A DNA stretch of 19,139 bases, from contig CAYOSW010000020.1 of NCBI GenBank assembly GCA_964406775.1, positions 1-19,139 of the forward strand, written 5' to 3'. Positions 12,042 to 19,139 of this stretch are shown here, piece by piece; within the stretch, counting starts at the first letter, position 1, and every line of letters begins with the position of its first letter. Source of the stretch: JACPKO01 sp964406775. Its GTDB lineage: Bacteria > Patescibacteriota > Microgenomatia > Daviesbacterales > UBA10151. Under the pieces are notes generated by a model. It was not told the origin of the DNA and made no database searches. It worked only from the letters and a program-made list of their open reading frames with translations. Both the position numbers and the translations under genes were made by a program.

Positions 12042-12518
12042 ATGAGAGATCAGGACACAGGTCCGGGACCGGTGACGGAAATGGACGAGCTGAACAGGCT
12101 GATAACTACCGGTTTTGATAATCTCACCCGTGAGGGTGCGCAGGAGGCGAACATAAAGGAGCTTCAAACAAAAGTCGGTGTCGAGCTGCCCCCGTCATAT
12201 AAGCGGTTCTTAGAATTAACGGACGGAGCAACCCTTTACCAGACTGATGAGCTTTTTGGTGCTAATACCATAGGTAATACGCCGGGAGTGGCAGAAGCAA
12301 GACAGCTTTTGATGAATGAATCTAAACTGCCGCCGCACCTTCTTCCTATCGGCAGAAAAGGGGGCCTTTATTACGCACTTGATTTGAATAAACGCCAGCC
12401 GGACGGTGAATTCCCGGTTAATGTTTGGAATCCCAGATCGGGCGTAGGAAAAGAAGTTGCCCCCAGCTTCAAAGATCATCTGAAAAGAATTGTCGCGGTA
12501 CATCAGCCAACGGAATAA
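12042..12518 (+). CDS. SUKH / SMI1-KNR4 domain protein
   Basis: A 158-residue soluble protein. The stretch IKELQTKVGVELPPSYKRFLELTDGA (38-63) is the typical SMI1/KNR4 opening (lE..lg.kLP.sYk.fl...nGa). LFGANTI (71-77), HLLPIGRKGGLYYALDL (99-115), VNVWNP (126-131) and SFKDHLKRIV (142-151) match the later conserved positions. In bacteria this superfamily contains many immunity proteins for polymorphic and contact-dependent toxins, but also housekeeping members. No nuclease or toxin domain is recognisable next to it; the 416-residue neighbour is unassigned. GGGAGG (12026-12031), within the end of the previous gene, is a good ribosome-binding site. Confidence 0.75.
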   Translation: MRDQDTGPGPVTEMDELNRLITTGFDNLTREGAQEANIKELQTKVGVELPPSYKRFLELTDGATLYQTDELFGANTIGNTPGVAEARQLLMNESKLPPHLLPIGRKGGLYYALDLNKRQPDGEFPVNVWNPRSGVGKEVAPSFKDHLKRIVAVHQPTE

Positions 12519-12536
12519 ACTTTTAAGTGCGCATCA

Positions 12537-12565
12537 TTGACATTTCCCCCGTAAAAAATTATAAA
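12537..12565 (+). promoter_or_regulatory. Promoter of pyrB
   Basis: A perfect TTGACA (12537-12542), a 17-nt spacer and TATAAA (12560-12565). Start is expected near 12572, only about 5 nt before the TTG start codon, so pyrB has almost no leader and no room for a pyrimidine attenuator. Confidence 0.8.
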
Positions 12566-12576
12566 TAAACCTTGAA

Positions 12577-13515
12577 TTGGCTAATAAGAAACTTTTTCAT
12601 ATCCTGAAGTCTCAACAATTCAGCCGGCAATGGCTGGAGGAGGAATTTTTCCCTTTAACAGAAAAGATGAAGCAGGCGGTTCTTAATGGAGAACGGCTAA
12701 ACGATCTTGCCGGTAAAATCGTCTCGCTCCTATTTTACGAACCCTCAACCCGTACCAGGACATCATTTCAGCAGGCAGCGCTTAAGCTTGGTGCGCAAGT
12801 TGTGGCGACCGAAAACGCCAAAGAATTTTCTTCAGCCGTAAAAGGGGAGACAATGAAAGATACCACCAGAATAATGAATGCCTATCATTTTGATGCGATC
12901 ATTATCCGTTCGGATTATGAAGGTGCCGCCGAGGAGGCTGCTGAGGTCTCAACCTGTCCGATTATTAATGCCGGAGACGGAGCAGGGCAACATCCGACCC
13001 AATCCCTTCTGGATATTTATACAATCTATGAAAAGTTCGGCAAAATTGACGGACTCCGTGTCGCATTTGTCGGGGACTTAAAATACGGACGCACAGTCCG
13101 CTCACTCTCTTATCTTTTAGGAAAGTTTAAGAATATAAAAATTGATCTGGTTGCTCCGGAATCCCTGCAAATGAGGGAGGATATTCTGGATTACTATAAA
13201 AAACACGGAATGGAATTTGAAGTTTTTTCCGATATCTCGGAGATTATTGATAAAGCCGATGTGATTTATATGACCAGAGCTCAAAAAGAAAGAATGAAAG
13301 AGGGGGAAAACGCTGACGGCAAAGGTGTGGTTTTAAACCGCGGACTTTTAGATAAAGTTAATGAAAAGAGTATCGTGATGCATCCCTTGCCCCGCTCAAG
13401 CGATATCAACGAAATTCCCGAAGAGCTGACTGATGATCCGAGAATTGTAATTTTTGAAGAAGCTGAAAACGGTCTATTTACGCGAATGGCTCTTCTGAAA
13501 ATGGCAATTTCTTAA
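12577..13515 (+). CDS. pyrB: Aspartate carbamoyltransferase catalytic subunit
   Basis: Makes N-carbamoyl-aspartate from carbamoyl phosphate and aspartate, the committed step of pyrimidine synthesis. At 312 residues it matches the family. The carbamoyl-phosphate loop STRTRTS is at 57-63, the 80s-loop SSAVKGET places Lys89, HPTQSLLD is at 139-146, GDLKYGRTVRSL (167-178) and YMTRAQKER (231-239) supply the aspartate-binding arginines, and HPLPR is at 269-273. These favour aspartate over ornithine carbamoyltransferase. The start is TTG, supported by the promoter just upstream and homology beginning at once. No pyrI, carA/B or pyrC is nearby; the next gene, unknown, follows after 3 bp. Confidence 0.95.
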   Translation: MANKKLFHILKSQQFSRQWLEEEFFPLTEKMKQAVLNGERLNDLAGKIVSLLFYEPSTRTRTSFQQAALKLGAQVVATENAKEFSSAVKGETMKDTTRIMNAYHFDAIIIRSDYEGAAEEAAEVSTCPIINAGDGAGQHPTQSLLDIYTIYEKFGKIDGLRVAFVGDLKYGRTVRSLSYLLGKFKNIKIDLVAPESLQMREDILDYYKKHGMEFEVFSDISEIIDKADVIYMTRAQKERMKEGENADGKGVVLNRGLLDKVNEKSIVMHPLPRSSDINEIPEELTDDPRIVIFEEAENGLFTRMALLKMAIS

Positions 13516-13518
13516 ATA

Positions 13519-14100
13519 ATGGCTGAGCCTAATCCAGAACTACTAAGAACTTATTTCAGGCAAGCTACGGGCGCTGATCAAAAAGAAAAATGGGGTGCGG
13601 CACAGGCCCGCCGCTGGAGGATAAGCAGGGCCCTGGATGCGGCAACTTTTGGCAGTAACCAATTTATCCCAAGCTATCACGAGACGCATCAGGGGAAATA
13701 CCAGTTAGCCAGAATGGTCGAAGGCTATGACAGTAAAAGATTTCCATTAACACAATTGACTTACGTAGCGGATAATCATAGCGGTTTAAGAGCTTTTGTT
13801 GCTGAAGCTGAATTTAAAGGCGATCAGATCGGTGAAGAAGGCAATGTGCAATTAGAATATACTTTACAGGCGATAATTGTTAAAGCGGCGACGGAAAGTG
13901 CTGAGCTTGAAGTTGTCAAAGGTCAAAAAGTTTTTCACTTGCCGGAAAGGTTTGGGGTGCCCATCGAAGCCAGGCTGACTGCAATTTATGGCTATAGAAC
14001 TGAGGGGACTGTCGGAGTTTGGTATCCTGATATCACGCCCGAACCTGTCCATCATAATAGTCCGTCAGGAAAAATTGATTGGAGTTTACGGGCAAGATAG
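13519..14100 (+). CDS. Hypothetical protein, 193 aa
   Basis: I do not recognise this protein. It is cytosolic by appearance, with no signal or membrane helix. It has a helical, basic N-terminus (KWGAAQARRWRISRALDAA) and a beta-rich remainder (QLTYVADNHSGLRAFVAEAEF, VQLEYTLQAIIVKA, ARLTAIYGYRTEGTVGVWYPD). It starts 3 bp after pyrB stops and is therefore probably co-transcribed with it, but nothing in the sequence links it to nucleotide metabolism. It converges on fabF with only 14 bp between the stops, and no terminator hairpin is visible there. Confidence 0.75.
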   Translation: MAEPNPELLRTYFRQATGADQKEKWGAAQARRWRISRALDAATFGSNQFIPSYHETHQGKYQLARMVEGYDSKRFPLTQLTYVADNHSGLRAFVAEAEFKGDQIGEEGNVQLEYTLQAIIVKAATESAELEVVKGQKVFHLPERFGVPIEARLTAIYGYRTEGTVGVWYPDITPEPVHHNSPSGKIDWSLRAR

Positions 14101-14114
14101 ACTCCCTCATAAAG

Positions 14115-15356
14115 TTATCCGAAAAATCTTTTGAATATCAGTACCGAGTTTATTCCTCCGAATCCGAATGCATTTTTCATAAATACATCAATTTGTCTGA
14201 ACTGAAGCTCAGTTATCAGCTTCATATCGGTGCGCAGCGGATCGCGTAAGCCGAAATTGGGGATAATCACCCCCTCCTGGAGCATTTTTATGCCAAGCAC
14301 TGCTTCGGCACTGGCTGCGGCACCCACCATATGTCCGAGCTGCCATTTTAATGAACTGACCGGAACATCGTAAGCACTCTGACCGAAAACGGACTCGATT
14401 GATTCAAGTTCGATCCTGTCCCCGAGAGGTGTTCCTGTGCCGTGCGCGTTTATATATTCTATCTGTGTCGGGGTCAAGCCGCCCCAGGCTAAGGCCTTAT
14501 TCATTGCTCGGACCTGGCCTTCCATAGCCGGAGATGTGTTATCGGCGGCATCTGAGGTATCGGCAACTCCGACCAGTTCGGCAAGGATTTTTGCACCGCG
14601 CGCCTGTGCGTGTTCAATATTCTCCAGAACCATAATGCCTGATCCTTCCGCCGCCACAAATCCGCTGCGCTCATTGTCAAAAGGAGTGCTGGCAAAATTA
14701 GGATCCCTGCTTTTAGATAAAGCCCCGACCTGGTCGTAAATTGCAAAAGTTTCTGGCTGAAGAGCTGCTTCGGTTGAGCCTGCCACCATTACCTGGGCCT
14801 GACCTAAAGCTATTCGGTTATAGGCTTCGATAATATTAATACCGCCTGTTGCGCAAGCTGCTACTGAGGTATGCGCACTATTGCGGAGTCCGAAAGCGAT
14901 ACTGGGAACCGTTGCAACACGTTCCGGTTCAACAATCAGCGCATAAAGCTGGCGCATACCACGGTCGTTACGGATCGCATCAGCCACTTTAATTCCGTCA
15001 AGAGCTCCTCCGATTCCCGTTCCGATTTTGGCACCGATGTCTTCAGGCTTAACATCCTGCAGTTTTCCGTCCTGCCAAAAACCGGCCTGAGTAAGAGCTT
15101 CGGCAGTTGAAACTAAGGAAAAAAGGTGGGAGCGGTGGATTCTCCTTGCTTCTTTGGGGTTTAAAATATCCTGAGTAAGAGCTTTAACATCTCCCTGAAC
15201 AAAAATCAGATCTTCACCCTGATAACGGAAGGGCGTATCGAGCGAGGTTATTCCGTGTTCACCGCGGAGCATTCTATCCCAGGAAGTATTAACGGAGTTC
15301 CCAAGGGGCGAAACCAATCCTAGTCCGGTAATTCCTACGCGGGGGCGTTCTGCCAT
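14115..15356 (-). CDS. fabF: Beta-ketoacyl-ACP synthase II
   Basis: Condenses malonyl-ACP with acyl-ACP in fatty-acid elongation. At 413 residues it has the usual FabF length and complete catalytic apparatus: nucleophile Cys168 in VAACATGG, His305 in NAHGTGTPLGD, Lys337 and His342 in SSLKWQLGHMVGAAAS, and the gatekeeper Phe398 in NAFGFGGINS. The N-terminus VGITGLGLVSPLGN matches the family from residue 7. ATG 15356 is used; the frame extends 21 residues further upstream but without homology, and TATATA lies 7 nt before this ATG. No ACP, FabG, FabZ or FabI is adjacent. A specialised ketosynthase is possible. Confidence 0.93.
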   Translation of the reverse strand: MAERPRVGITGLGLVSPLGNSVNTSWDRMLRGEHGITSLDTPFRYQGEDLIFVQGDVKALTQDILNPKEARRIHRSHLFSLVSTAEALTQAGFWQDGKLQDVKPEDIGAKIGTGIGGALDGIKVADAIRNDRGMRQLYALIVEPERVATVPSIAFGLRNSAHTSVAACATGGINIIEAYNRIALGQAQVMVAGSTEAALQPETFAIYDQVGALSKSRDPNFASTPFDNERSGFVAAEGSGIMVLENIEHAQARGAKILAELVGVADTSDAADNTSPAMEGQVRAMNKALAWGGLTPTQIEYINAHGTGTPLGDRIELESIESVFGQSAYDVPVSSLKWQLGHMVGAAASAEAVLGIKMLQEGVIIPNFGLRDPLRTDMKLITELQFRQIDVFMKNAFGFGGINSVLIFKRFFG

Positions 15357-15449
15357 CTTGAGGTATATATAACATAATTCTTCCGGGTTTGAAAATGCAG
15401 TCCGATTTTTGTCAAACAAAGGCTGTTTATTATGTTAAGATATTTTAAG
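15357..15449. promoter_or_regulatory. Divergent fabF/pgk promoter region
   Basis: This 93-bp AT-rich gap serves both genes. For fabF, minus-strand TATATA (15369-15364) lies 7 nt before the ATG. For pgk, GATATT (15439-15444) or TATGTT (15431-15436) lies before ATG 15450. No good -35 boxes or ribosome-binding sites are visible, in keeping with leaderless starts. Confidence 0.4.
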
Positions 15450-16424
15450 ATGCGTGTTGTTGCCCCTGAACTGATCGAGAATAAAAGGGTTCTTCTTCGG
15501 CTTGATCTGGATGTTCCTTTAAAAGACGGCAGGATTGAAGATGATACTAGGCTGCTTGCCGGTATGGACACTCTCGGTCTTTGCTTAGAATTTGCTTCCT
15601 CAGTTACGATTTGCGGTCATCTCGGGCGTCCCGGCGGGAAGGAAGACCCTGCTTTATCCGTAAAACCGATCGTTGATTGGCTGGAGGAGGGGTATGGACA
15701 TATTCAGTTAACTCCCGGGAAACTGCATATACTTGAAAACCTCCGTTTTGAGTCCGGTGAGGATGAAGCGGATATGGCTTTTGCTAAGGAGCTTGCTTCT
15801 CACGGCGATTTTTATGTTTACGAGGCTTTCGCTTCGCACCGTCCTTCAGCCTCAACCACAGTTGTCCCGACATTATTGCCCCACGCAGCAGGCTTGCGCT
15901 TTGCAAAGGAGGTAGAGGAACTGATGCAGGTTAGGGAAAATCCGGTCAGGCCGATGGTGGCAATTTTGGGGGGAGCAAAAGTTGAAGATAAGCTTCCGGT
16001 GATTAAGGCTATGGCCGCCAAAGCCGATGTGGTTTTGGTTGGCGGAAAACTGGCCGCTGAAATTAAAGAAAAGGGGATAGAAGGTTTGGGTGCAAACGTT
16101 ATGGTGGGGAAATTAACCGAGGATGGTTTCGATATATCCGATGAAACGGTTGGGGCTTGGTGCAATTTATTGAAAACCGCCAAGCAGGTGGTTTGGAACG
16201 GACCTCTGGGTAAATTCGAGGATCCGAAATATAATCAGAGCGAAAAAATAGCCAAAGCGGTAATAGAATCCGGCGCAAAAAGCATAATCGGAGGAGGAGA
16301 TACGATTTCAGCGGTTACCGAATATGGACTTGAAGATAAATTCACATTTGTTTCAACGGGGGGAGGGGCAATGCTCAAACTGCTTGCTGATGGTACCCTG
16401 CCTACGATAGAAGCGCTAAAATAG
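15450..16424 (+). CDS. pgk: Phosphoglycerate kinase, unusually short
   Basis: Transfers phosphate between 1,3-bisphosphoglycerate and ADP in glycolysis. Recognisable blocks: RLDLDVPLKDGRIEDDTR (17-34; usually RxDFNVP), GHLGRPGG (56-63), ILENLRF (94-100), EAFASHRPSAST (125-136; usually DAFGxAHRAHAS), ILGGAKVEDKLPVI (172-185), VVWNGPLGKFE (247-257), GGGDTISA (281-288) and STGGGAMLKLL (302-312). At 324 residues it is about 70 shorter than typical PGK (about 390-400), with losses in the N-domain and between GGAKV and WNGP. Homology runs to the end, so it is compact, not cut off. ATG 15450 is preferred over 15432. The next gene follows after 4 bp. Confidence 0.9.
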   Translation: MRVVAPELIENKRVLLRLDLDVPLKDGRIEDDTRLLAGMDTLGLCLEFASSVTICGHLGRPGGKEDPALSVKPIVDWLEEGYGHIQLTPGKLHILENLRFESGEDEADMAFAKELASHGDFYVYEAFASHRPSASTTVVPTLLPHAAGLRFAKEVEELMQVRENPVRPMVAILGGAKVEDKLPVIKAMAAKADVVLVGGKLAAEIKEKGIEGLGANVMVGKLTEDGFDISDETVGAWCNLLKTAKQVVWNGPLGKFEDPKYNQSEKIAKAVIESGAKSIIGGGDTISAVTEYGLEDKFTFVSTGGGAMLKLLADGTLPTIEALK

Positions 16425-16428
16425 GCCG

Positions 16429-17646
16429 GTGCGCATATTTCTCCTGAAACTTCTTTTAGCAGCAATTCTTTTATTGACGCCGATTATTCCGGCTCAGTAT
16501 GGTTTTGGATATGAGCTGGTAAAAATTTTGGTTTTTTTAGTTCTGGTTATCGTTTCGGGCTTAATTTTTACTTCCCTTGTGGCCGATAAAAAAATTACGA
16601 TCCGCTGGACAAGAATCAAACTGGTCAGCCTGCTTTTCGTTGTATGTCTAACCATTACATCATTTTCCGGTGTCCATCCTACGGATAGTTTAACGGGGCA
16701 GTACCCTTATTTTCAGGGGCTGATTGTCTACTGGTTGTTATTTTTATTCAGCTTGATTGTTTCCGGAATTAACCCGGACGGCAGGATGATAAGGAAAGCG
16801 GTAATCGTTTCAGCGACATTAGTTGCCGTCTTATCCTGCATACAATTTCTTATGCTGAATGTGTTTGAAATCGATATCATTAATTATTCCGGAAGAGTGG
16901 TTTCGACTTTCGGTCAGCCGAATTTGTACAGCGGCTTTTTGCTCCTGACTTTACCCTGGGTCGTGTTGGGTAAAAAGCCTAATTGGCTGGTGTTTTTGAT
17001 CATTTTTTCGGGTATCATTGTCAGCTTATCTAAAGCATCGGTAATTCTGGGTGTTGGCTTAGGGATATACTTGATTTCCCGGAAAATAAAGTCTCGGAGG
17101 GTACGTATTTTACTTCTTTTGGTAACCCTTTTATCCTTTTTGGTTATTGGTGTATTGTTGCCGGGAGGGGTGATCAGGGAAGAAATTATCAGGCCTTTAA
17201 CCAGCAATAAGATAGAAGAAAATCACATTGTTGAGAAAAGGATTTATATACTACCGGTAATTTTCAGGGGATCCCTGGAGCGTCCTTTTGCAGGTTTCGG
17301 GCTGGACTCAATAGACCTTTTATATCGCAGTCAGTTTGCGGATTTTAAACCGGAAATAAGGGACTATCCGCCGAAGTATTTTAATTTGATGAATTTGGCC
17401 GTTGACCGGTCTCATAATTACTTCCTGGACCTGTTTGTATTTGCCGGTATTTTAGGTTTAGGCTTTTACTTGTATCTTAATTATCTTTTGCTCAAAAAAC
17501 CTGCTCCGATATACCTGAAGATTACGCTGGTTCTTTATCTGGTTTGGGTCCAATTTCAGGTTCAGTCCATTGTGCATCTGATTTTTTTCTGGTTGATCCT
17601 AGGTCTTATTGACAAGATAAAAAAATTATCGGATGATGAATTTTAA
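16429..17646 (+). CDS. O-antigen ligase / Wzy-like membrane protein
   Basis: A 405-residue membrane protein with about 11-12 hydrophobic segments. GRVVSTFGQPNLYSGFL (155-171) matches the G-R..gtfgnpN.lag.l block of the O-antigen ligase/polymerase (Wzy_C) family. VDRSHNYFLDLFVFAGILGL (325-344) provides its later H-N-x-(Y/F)-L signature with His329. In this family an extracytoplasmic loop between these blocks joins polyprenyl-linked glycans to an acceptor. It likely polymerises or transfers surface glycan, possibly onto the surface proteins encoded nearby. It begins with GTG 4 bp after pgk and its stop overlaps the next start by one base (TAATG), so translation of the two is coupled. Confidence 0.82.
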   Translation: MRIFLLKLLLAAILLLTPIIPAQYGFGYELVKILVFLVLVIVSGLIFTSLVADKKITIRWTRIKLVSLLFVVCLTITSFSGVHPTDSLTGQYPYFQGLIVYWLLFLFSLIVSGINPDGRMIRKAVIVSATLVAVLSCIQFLMLNVFEIDIINYSGRVVSTFGQPNLYSGFLLLTLPWVVLGKKPNWLVFLIIFSGIIVSLSKASVILGVGLGIYLISRKIKSRRVRILLLLVTLLSFLVIGVLLPGGVIREEIIRPLTSNKIEENHIVEKRIYILPVIFRGSLERPFAGFGLDSIDLLYRSQFADFKPEIRDYPPKYFNLMNLAVDRSHNYFLDLFVFAGILGLGFYLYLNYLLLKKPAPIYLKITLVLYLVWVQFQVQSIVHLIFFWLILGLIDKIKKLSDDEF

Positions 17647-19121
17647 TGTCTGCAGTTAATCAAAAGGGGATAGTCCACGTATTTATGTTAATCCTGCTGG
17701 TCGCAGGCATCGCCTTGGGCATCTATCTTGTCCAAAACAGGACTAACATTTTTCCTCAAGCTTCAATTTCCGGCCCTGTGAATCCCAGAACCGCCTTTTC
17801 CTTTAAGGCCGTTAAAAATTCAACCTCAGTAGGAGGAGTTGTGGACGTTGATATCACTGCAAGTTCCGATTTTGATGCGGCCAATATGTTTAATGCCAAA
17901 GTTCTATACCGCTCGGATATGCTGGAGCTTGTCGGTATTAAACCGGGTGTTAATGATGCTACAACTTCCGGTTCCTTTATCAAGAAATGGATTGAACAGT
18001 CAGATACGGCATATCCGAATGACAGTAACTATAGAGTTATTTCTTTGGTTGGGGCAGTTCCTAACCCGGGCTATAAAACGGAAACCGGTAGCCCCGGGGT
18101 AATGGCGACACTTAGTTTTAAAGGTAAAAAAGAGGGTGAAACAGCGCTAGGATACAATTTTAACGAATCGGCAATATACAGAAATTCCGACAATCAGAAT
18201 ATCCTTATGGCTACCGACGGAATGACGGTTACAATCGGTCCCGCTTCTTCCGGAATACCTAATGTTGATACGGATGGGGATGGGTTTTTGGATGGGGAGG
18301 AGCTTTTTTACGGTACCGATCCGAATAAATCTTGTGGTGTAAATTCCTGGCCGCCTGATGTCAATGATGACACTGCCGTTAACGGTGGGGATGTTAGCTT
18401 TTTGGTGCCGTATATTGACGGAACAAAAACCTACTCGAAGAGATATGACTTAGACCGTAGCGGAGAAATTACCCAGGATGACGTAACAGTAATTCAAAAA
18501 AACTTCCTAAAAACCTGCAGTAATGCGAGTCCTTCACCTGCCCCTCTTTCCGTGACAGTGCTGTCGCCAAACGGTGGTGAAGCATTTAAACTGGGGGATA
18601 AGGTAAACTTGAAATGGAAGTCTTCAGGCGCTAACTACTGCACGCCGATGTTTATATATAAGGGAGATCCGGAAAAAGGGATTTACGGTAGGGCGCTGGT
18701 GGACGGGGATACGCTGAGAATAACTTCTGATTTTTATGATTGGACAATACCTGCATCGATAACAGATGGAGCCCCCTCCAATCTGCTGAAAATTGTTGTT
18801 TCCTGTACAATAGGAAGTACAAAACCAGAAACCAAAGTGGCGTTTGATGAGTCGGATGACTTCTTCTCTGTGAATCCACAAGTTACACCTCCTCCGGTTA
18901 ACGGTAAAAGAGCCGATCTTTATAATGATCCCAACAAGCCTAACTTCGTCAACGATCAGGATGTGTCGGTTTTTTATACAAAGTGCGCGGCGGACGGTTT
19001 GGAATTTTTTGGAAAGCCTGCATCAGTCCAGCCGATTTGTGATATTCTGGAAGACGGGAAGATTACGGTCTCCGATTGGTCGGTACTTATAAAATTTAGT
19101 ATCCAATCGGTTTATCAATGA
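17646..19121 (+). CDS. Surface protein with cohesin-like and dockerin-like modules
   Basis: A 491-residue exported protein anchored by one N-terminal helix (8-29). In order: a cohesin-like beta-sandwich (about 49-198; SVGGVVDVDITASSDFDAANMFNAKVLYRSDMLELVGI is the opening strands), a calcium-binding TSP3-like motif DTDGDGFLDGEELFYGTDP (208-226), a dockerin-like pair of loops (238-290; DVNDDTAVNGGDVSFL and DLDRSGEITQDDVTVI), a short Ser/Pro linker, an Ig-like domain starting VTVLSPNGGEAFKLGDKVNLKW (303-324), and a second dockerin-like region (424-491; DLYND...VNDQDVSVF, CDILEDGKITVSDWSVLI). Both halves of the cohesin-dockerin interaction occur on one chain, suggesting self-assembly on the cell surface. 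It is translationally coupled to the Wzy-like gene. Confidence 0.82.
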   Translation: MSAVNQKGIVHVFMLILLVAGIALGIYLVQNRTNIFPQASISGPVNPRTAFSFKAVKNSTSVGGVVDVDITASSDFDAANMFNAKVLYRSDMLELVGIKPGVNDATTSGSFIKKWIEQSDTAYPNDSNYRVISLVGAVPNPGYKTETGSPGVMATLSFKGKKEGETALGYNFNESAIYRNSDNQNILMATDGMTVTIGPASSGIPNVDTDGDGFLDGEELFYGTDPNKSCGVNSWPPDVNDDTAVNGGDVSFLVPYIDGTKTYSKRYDLDRSGEITQDDVTVIQKNFLKTCSNASPSPAPLSVTVLSPNGGEAFKLGDKVNLKWKSSGANYCTPMFIYKGDPEKGIYGRALVDGDTLRITSDFYDWTIPASITDGAPSNLLKIVVSCTIGSTKPETKVAFDESDDFFSVNPQVTPPPVNGKRADLYNDPNKPNFVNDQDVSVFYTKCAADGLEFFGKPASVQPICDILEDGKITVSDWSVLIKFSIQSVYQ

Positions 19122-19139
19122 TAAACCTGCTTTATCTTG

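Overview
The window looks like a contig from a Candidate Phyla Radiation (Patescibacteria) bacterium, most likely of the Microgenomates type. This is inferred, not proven. The grounds are: a 16S rRNA 3' end with no tRNA or 23S gene behind it; tRNAs without encoded CCA; an unusually short phosphoglycerate kinase; many secreted Ser/Pro-linker proteins; GT-C and Wzy-like membrane proteins; and several genes whose -10 box lies only about 6 nt before the start codon, which implies leaderless mRNAs. The standard code (TGA = stop) fits all genes.

Layout. 1-302: 16S 3' end and a structured trailer. 303-3263: a small membrane-anchored protein, a secreted HEGEH (zincin-like) protein read towards it, and a seven-helix membrane protein. 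3264-5087: a palindrome-rich spacer, tRNA-Cys with a duplicated 3' end, a FabD-like malonyltransferase, and a peculiar tRNA locus in which a perfect tRNA-Ile(GAU) lies between the two halves of another tRNA-like sequence. 5088-8900 (minus strand): a hypothetical protein, then a surface-protein cluster. In transcription order the cluster is a consensus-like promoter, a 217-nt structured leader with an intrinsic terminator, a membrane-anchored DUF4430 (transcobalamin-C-like) protein, a second structured leader, a secreted DUF4430 plus alpha/alpha-toroid protein, a terminator, and a linker-only paralogue. 8950-12518 (plus): a short basic protein, a GT-C-type membrane protein, an unknown 416-residue protein and a SUKH/SMI1-KNR4 protein. 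12537-14100: pyrB behind a consensus-like promoter, followed by an unknown gene. 14115-15356 (minus): fabF. 15450-19121 (plus): compact pgk, a Wzy/O-antigen-ligase-like protein and a cohesin/dockerin surface protein, in one tight operon.

How it fits together. The most interesting unit is the minus-strand cluster at 5.7-8.9 kb. Its two main proteins carry the domain types that make up eukaryotic transcobalamin/intrinsic factor (alpha/alpha barrel plus DUF4430-like beta domain). Its leader contains, in the right order, several blocks resembling a cobalamin riboswitch, but it lacks the usual P5 hairpin. Together they suggest a surface system for capturing a cobalamin-like ligand, controlled by a reduced or variant riboswitch. 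This is a hypothesis from reading alone; covariance-model searches would decide it. The nested tRNA locus, the duplicated tRNA-Cys end and a family of 3-nt-loop mini-palindromes are the other unexplained structures.
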